Source: Thermaerobacter marianensis
GTDB lineage: Bacteria > Bacillota > Sulfobacillia > DYIH01 > DYIG01
Assembly (NCBI GenBank): GCA_020723725.1
Contig: DYIG01000022.1
Span: forward strand, 5,893 to 14,585
Direction: 5' to 3'
DNA: 8,693 nt
In this document: one piece after another, positions 6,621-8,693 of the stretch
How the letters are laid out: every line of letters begins with the position of its first letter
Numbering within the stretch: the stretch's first letter is position 1
Notes under the pieces: generated by a model
The model's database searches: none
Told to the model about the DNA's origin: nothing
Seen by the model: only the letters and a program-made list of their open reading frames with translations
Position numbers and translations under genes: made by a program

Positions 6621-7040
6621 TCAACTCCCGGGTTTCCTGAAGAGTTCGTGTCCTTGAGCGGCAAGCATGGCGGCTTTCCGTTCGATATGGTCCTTGATCA
6701 CCGGGGGGTGCTCCCGAGTAAAGAGGGTCAAGGGACGGTCCTCCAGGATGTGCTCCGGGTCCACCCCTTCATAGAGGTCCGCCTGGCCCTCATAAGCGGC
6801 ATAGAGCTTCCACTTGCGCAGGATTTCAGCCTTCGGTTTCGTATAGCCGTAGTGCACGTAGTGCAACCCGGAATCGATGATGTTGGGCCCTATCCCAACC
6901 AGCCTTTCGTGGACTCGCCCTTCAAAATGAACCCCTGGCCTCTTGCGGACCAGGAAGGTCCGGTAATAAAGGCCATCCCGGTCGGACTGGTTTTGCATGT
7001 ACCAGTAGCTCTTCATCAGGCGGTGGATTTCTACCGTCAA
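6621..7040 (-). pseudogene. C-terminal remnant of a GT2-type glycosyltransferase
   Basis: The 139 residues read like the C-terminal half of a GT2 enzyme. YYRTFLVRKRPGVHFEGRVHERL (about 25-47) resembles the R.FRNRPG..F.G.VHE block that follows the catalytic core. HYVHYGYTK (about 60-68) and ILRKWKLYAAYEG (about 72-84) then resemble the family's tail. The N-terminal nucleotide-binding half (VDNxSTDGT and DxD) is absent. The apparent TTG start at 7040-7038 overlaps the recombinase stop (TTGA) and has no Shine-Dalgarno site, and the open frame upstream of it, inside the recombinase gene, has no GT2 character. I infer that the recombinase-bearing element separates this fragment from its 5' half, which should lie beyond the window if it survives. 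Alternatively it is a decayed stand-alone fragment. The family resemblance is from memory of motifs, not from a search. Confidence 0.65.
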
Positions 7041-8563
7041 CTCGGCAGGGGCGTGTGAATTGTCACGCGAAGACCTTCTCGCGGACGACCAGAGATAACA
7101 ACCGATCGAATCAACTGCCTTACCAGCGTACGTTTCACGCCAAAATCCAGGGAGTCAAGGTCTCGGACTATCTCGAGCGCCAGGCACCTCAGTTCGGCAA
7201 CCGTGTGGCGGCTCCCGGTTCGGCTTGTCAACGTCGTTTCAATCTCCCTTTTGCGGCAGAGCAGCCGCTCCTCCCGGCGTGAGAGGTCGTCCAGTTTCGT
7301 GCGAACCGTATCGGCAAGCTCCCTCCTGCCTTCAGCCAGGAGGGTTAACAGGCTCTCCCTGCCTCGCGCCACCTGAGCCAAGCCGTTCTCGATTTGAGCG
7401 AGAGCGCTTCGAAGTGAGTCTGTGTCGGAGTCATTTTGGACGATGGCCTTCACCAGAGCCTCGGGGTTCTCCAACCAGACGCTTACCGTGTCCCAAACCG
7501 CCTGTTCCACCCTTTCGGCGTTGATGAACTTAAACGGCCGACAACCGATATGCTTTACACCCTGGATGTTCCTGAAGCAGGTATAACCTCGCACCTGGTG
7601 GCCAAAGAACTTCTGTTTCCTCCCACCCATAGGGGCACCGCAATCCCCGCACCGGATGAGCCCGGAGAGCAAGTAGGTGGCCCGTTTCTGTCCGACCCAT
7701 AGCCTTCGCGCCCGGTTGAGCCGCTCCTGGGCGCGGTCCCAGGTCGCCTGGTCTATGATCGCAGGCACGGTGATCGAGATCCATTCCCCTTTGTCCCGAG
7801 GTTTGGGTCGCCACTTCTCGCCCCGCTGGACGGCCACCCTCACTCCACGGCAATCGCGCTTGCCATAGTACCAGGTGCCGACATAAGCGTGCTGGCGGAG
7901 CATCTGGCGGATAACCGTCCTGGACCAGGCGCAGCGCCCGGTGCGGGTCGGCACACCACGCTCGTTGAGGATCCTGGCGATTCCGTTTATGCCAAAATCC
8001 CCTGCCACGAAGCGGTGGAAGATCTCCCGCACGATCTCAGCTTGGGCATTGTCGATCTCTATCCGGCCTGACTGCGGCTCAAATCGATAACCATAGGTAT
8101 TGAAGACATCGGGGACCAAACCACGGCTGGCCTTTTGCCGCTTTCCACGCATGGTCCGGTCGCGGATCTTCTCCTTCTCGTACTCCGCGATGGCACCCTG
8201 GAGGCTGTAGAACAGCCTGCCCTCCGGGGTGTCCTGATAGTTCGAGTCGAGGAACTCGACCGTGACGCCCGCCTTCTTAAACTCCTCGGCAAGGATCAGT
8301 TGATGCGCCAGCTTCCGGGAGAGCCGGTCCACGTGACGAACCAGGACCAGGTCCACCTGTCCGGCCCTTACGTCCTCCCGGAGTGCGGTCAGGCCGGGCC
8401 GCTCCAGGATTTCGCCGCTCACGCCCTCATCGGCGTAGACGGCAATGCAGGCCGCTCCGGCTTCCCGGGCCCTGGCCTCGCAGGCCGCTCGCTGCTCCTC
8501 AAGGCTGTAGCCGTGCATGGCCTGGTCTTCGGTGCTTACCCGAATGTAGATTGCCGTCCGCGT
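7037..8563 (-). CDS. Large serine recombinase (site-specific integrase), 508 aa if begun at ACG
   Basis: Serine integrase that would cut and rejoin attachment sites to insert or excise DNA. With ACG 8563 as residue 1 the protein begins with IYIRVS ending at Ser10, the same position as the catalytic serine of gamma-delta resolvase. DRLSR (79-83) supplies the catalytic Asp and Arg residues, and AEYEKEKIRDRT (126-137) is the long helix of the resolvase domain. A recombinase domain follows (about 150-285), then a zinc ribbon with Cys305, Cys308, Cys329 and Cys341, then a charged coiled-coil-like segment (about 380-445), the usual large-serine-recombinase order. Start problem: the first ATG (8518) leaves out Ser10, and the frame up to the stop at 8620-8618 has no ATG, GTG or TTG. 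AGAAGGGGG stands 9 nt before the ACG, where a start is expected. Either ACG is used, an ATG was mutated, or a base is missing near 8566 (GTG plus one base would give MATRTAIYIRVS). Confidence 0.9.
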   Translation of the reverse strand, partial: TRTAIYIRVSTEDQAMHGYSLEEQRAACEARAREAGAACIAVYADEGVSGEILERPGLTALREDVRAGQVDLVLVRHVDRLSRKLAHQLILAEEFKKAGVTVEFLDSNYQDTPEGRLFYSLQGAIAEYEKEKIRDRTMRGKRQKASRGLVPDVFNTYGYRFEPQSGRIEIDNAQAEIVREIFHRFVAGDFGINGIARILNERGVPTRTGRCAWSRTVIRQMLRQHAYVGTWYYGKRDCRGVRVAVQRGEKWRPKPRDKGEWISITVPAIIDQATWDRAQERLNRARRLWVGQKRATYLLSGLIRCGDCGAPMGGRKQKFFGHQVRGYTCFRNIQGVKHIGCRPFKFINAERVEQAVWDTVSVWLENPEALVKAIVQNDSDTDSLRSALAQIENGLAQVARGRESLLTLLAEGRRELADTVRTKLDDLSRREERLLCRKREIETTLTSRTGSRHTVAELRCLALEIVRDLDSLDFGVKRTLVRQLIRSVVISGRPREGLRVTIHTPLPS

Positions 8564-8572
8564 GGCACAGTA

Positions 8573-8581
8573 CCCCCTTCT
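8573..8581 (-). promoter_or_regulatory. Ribosome binding site of the recombinase
   Basis: AGAAGGGGG on the minus strand ends 9 nt before ACG 8563 and is 54 nt before ATG 8518. Its position argues that translation was designed to start at or very near 8563, so as to include the catalytic serine. Confidence 0.65.
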
Positions 8582-8611
8582 GATTCCAGGGGTATGAACA
8601 GGGACACGCCG

Positions 8612-8628
8612 TTTGACCTATTTGACCT
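8612..8628. repeat. Direct repeat of TTTGACCT, period 9 bp
   Basis: TTTGACCT occurs at 8612-8619 and again at 8621-8628, separated by one base, about 50-65 bp upstream of the recombinase start. Read on the minus strand it is AGGTCAAA twice. Close tandem spacing near one helical turn could mark an operator or recombinase-related binding site. Two 8-bp copies could also be chance. Confidence 0.4.
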
Positions 8629-8658
8629 GAGAGATAGTGGCCTCATTTAAAACCTAAT

Positions 8659-8693
8659 CTGATTTTCTGATTTTCTGATTTTCTGATTTTCTG
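8659..8693. repeat. 8-bp tandem repeat, unit CTGATTTT, cut by the window edge
   Basis: Four complete copies of CTGATTTT plus CTG fill the last 35 bases, all identical, so the true array may be longer. It is AT-rich, unlike the genes beside it. It may be an iteron-like or simple-sequence array next to the recombinase, or the point where an assembly ended. Confidence 0.85.

Larger units (their letters stand above)
7037..8693 (-). mobile_element. Putative serine-recombinase element inserted in a GT2 gene, right end not in window
   Basis: Inferred element. Its left junction is placed at about 7037-7070, where the recombinase gene ends on the first residues of the GT2-like remnant; serine integrase genes often lie next to their attachment site. 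The right end is not seen: after the recombinase start there are only 130 bp, with repeats, and no 5' half of a GT2 gene. The element could be a prophage, an integrative element or a short recombinase-only insert. Confidence 0.4.
8564..8693. other. Region upstream of the recombinase, up to the right edge
   Basis: These 130 bp should hold the recombinase promoter. They show a strong ribosome site, two copies of TTTGACCT, and an 8-bp tandem repeat at the edge. I see no convincing -35/-10 pair and no coding frame with gene-like content. Confidence 0.5.

Noticed and set aside
6614..6664. TTG 6664 start of the upstream GT4
   Set aside because: It overlaps the preceding coding sequence and adds 17 residues without family-like content before the first strand at ATG 6613.
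7055..8583. Several plus-strand reading frames opposite the recombinase
   Set aside because: They are proline- and arginine-rich mirror frames of a GC-rich gene, without ribosome sites or domain motifs.
8659..8693. CRISPR array
   Set aside because: The unit is 8 bp and contiguous, without spacers, and no cas gene is nearby.

Overview
The window looks like part of a glycan-decoration locus on a bacterial chromosome or large mobile region. It holds five intact glycosyltransferases, one broken glycosyltransferase, one small methyltransferase, a large serine recombinase and the start of a small ribbon-helix-helix-like gene. Purine-rich Shine-Dalgarno sites close to AAGGAGG, several TTG starts, moderately high GC and the style of the recombinase point to a Firmicute (Bacillota), perhaps a clostridial or Peptococcaceae-type organism. 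This is an inference from style, not a taxonomic identification.

Layout. From 1 to 1962, three minus-strand genes form a tight unit, read from 1962 downwards: a GT2 glycosyltransferase, a second GT2 overlapping it by 4 nt, and a ribbon-helix-helix-like gene that runs off the left edge. A 149-bp gap (1963-2111) separates this unit from a plus-strand unit: a class I SAM methyltransferase, a GT2 of the NND type, and a 315-residue GT2. The two units mirror each other. The 315-residue GT2 at 206-1153 and the one at 3506-4453 are clear paralogues with the same length, and both follow a shorter GT2 with a 4-nt or short junction. The plus unit runs tail-to-tail into a second minus-strand unit (8563 down to 4438) with a 16-bp overlap of coding ends. 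That unit reads, in order: large serine recombinase, the C-terminal remnant of a GT2-type protein, then two GT4 (GT-B fold) glycosyltransferases.

How it may work. The enzymes probably build or trim an oligosaccharide on a surface polymer, S-layer, flagellin or phage-receptor glycan, with the methyltransferase perhaps capping or modifying a sugar. No acceptor, transporter or polymerase lies in the window, so the product cannot be named.

The most interesting point is the recombinase. Its stop codon overlaps the first codon of what looks like the 3' half of a GT2 gene, suggesting that a recombinase-bearing element inserted in this gene. This recalls the SPbeta prophage of Bacillus subtilis, which interrupts the polysaccharide gene spsM and is excised by the serine recombinase SprA. 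The catalytic-serine segment of the recombinase lies upstream of its first ATG. The reading frame that carries it has no ATG, GTG or TTG, only an ACG at the place where a start is expected. The gene may therefore start at ACG, or may have lost its start. The right edge ends inside a run of an 8-bp tandem repeat.
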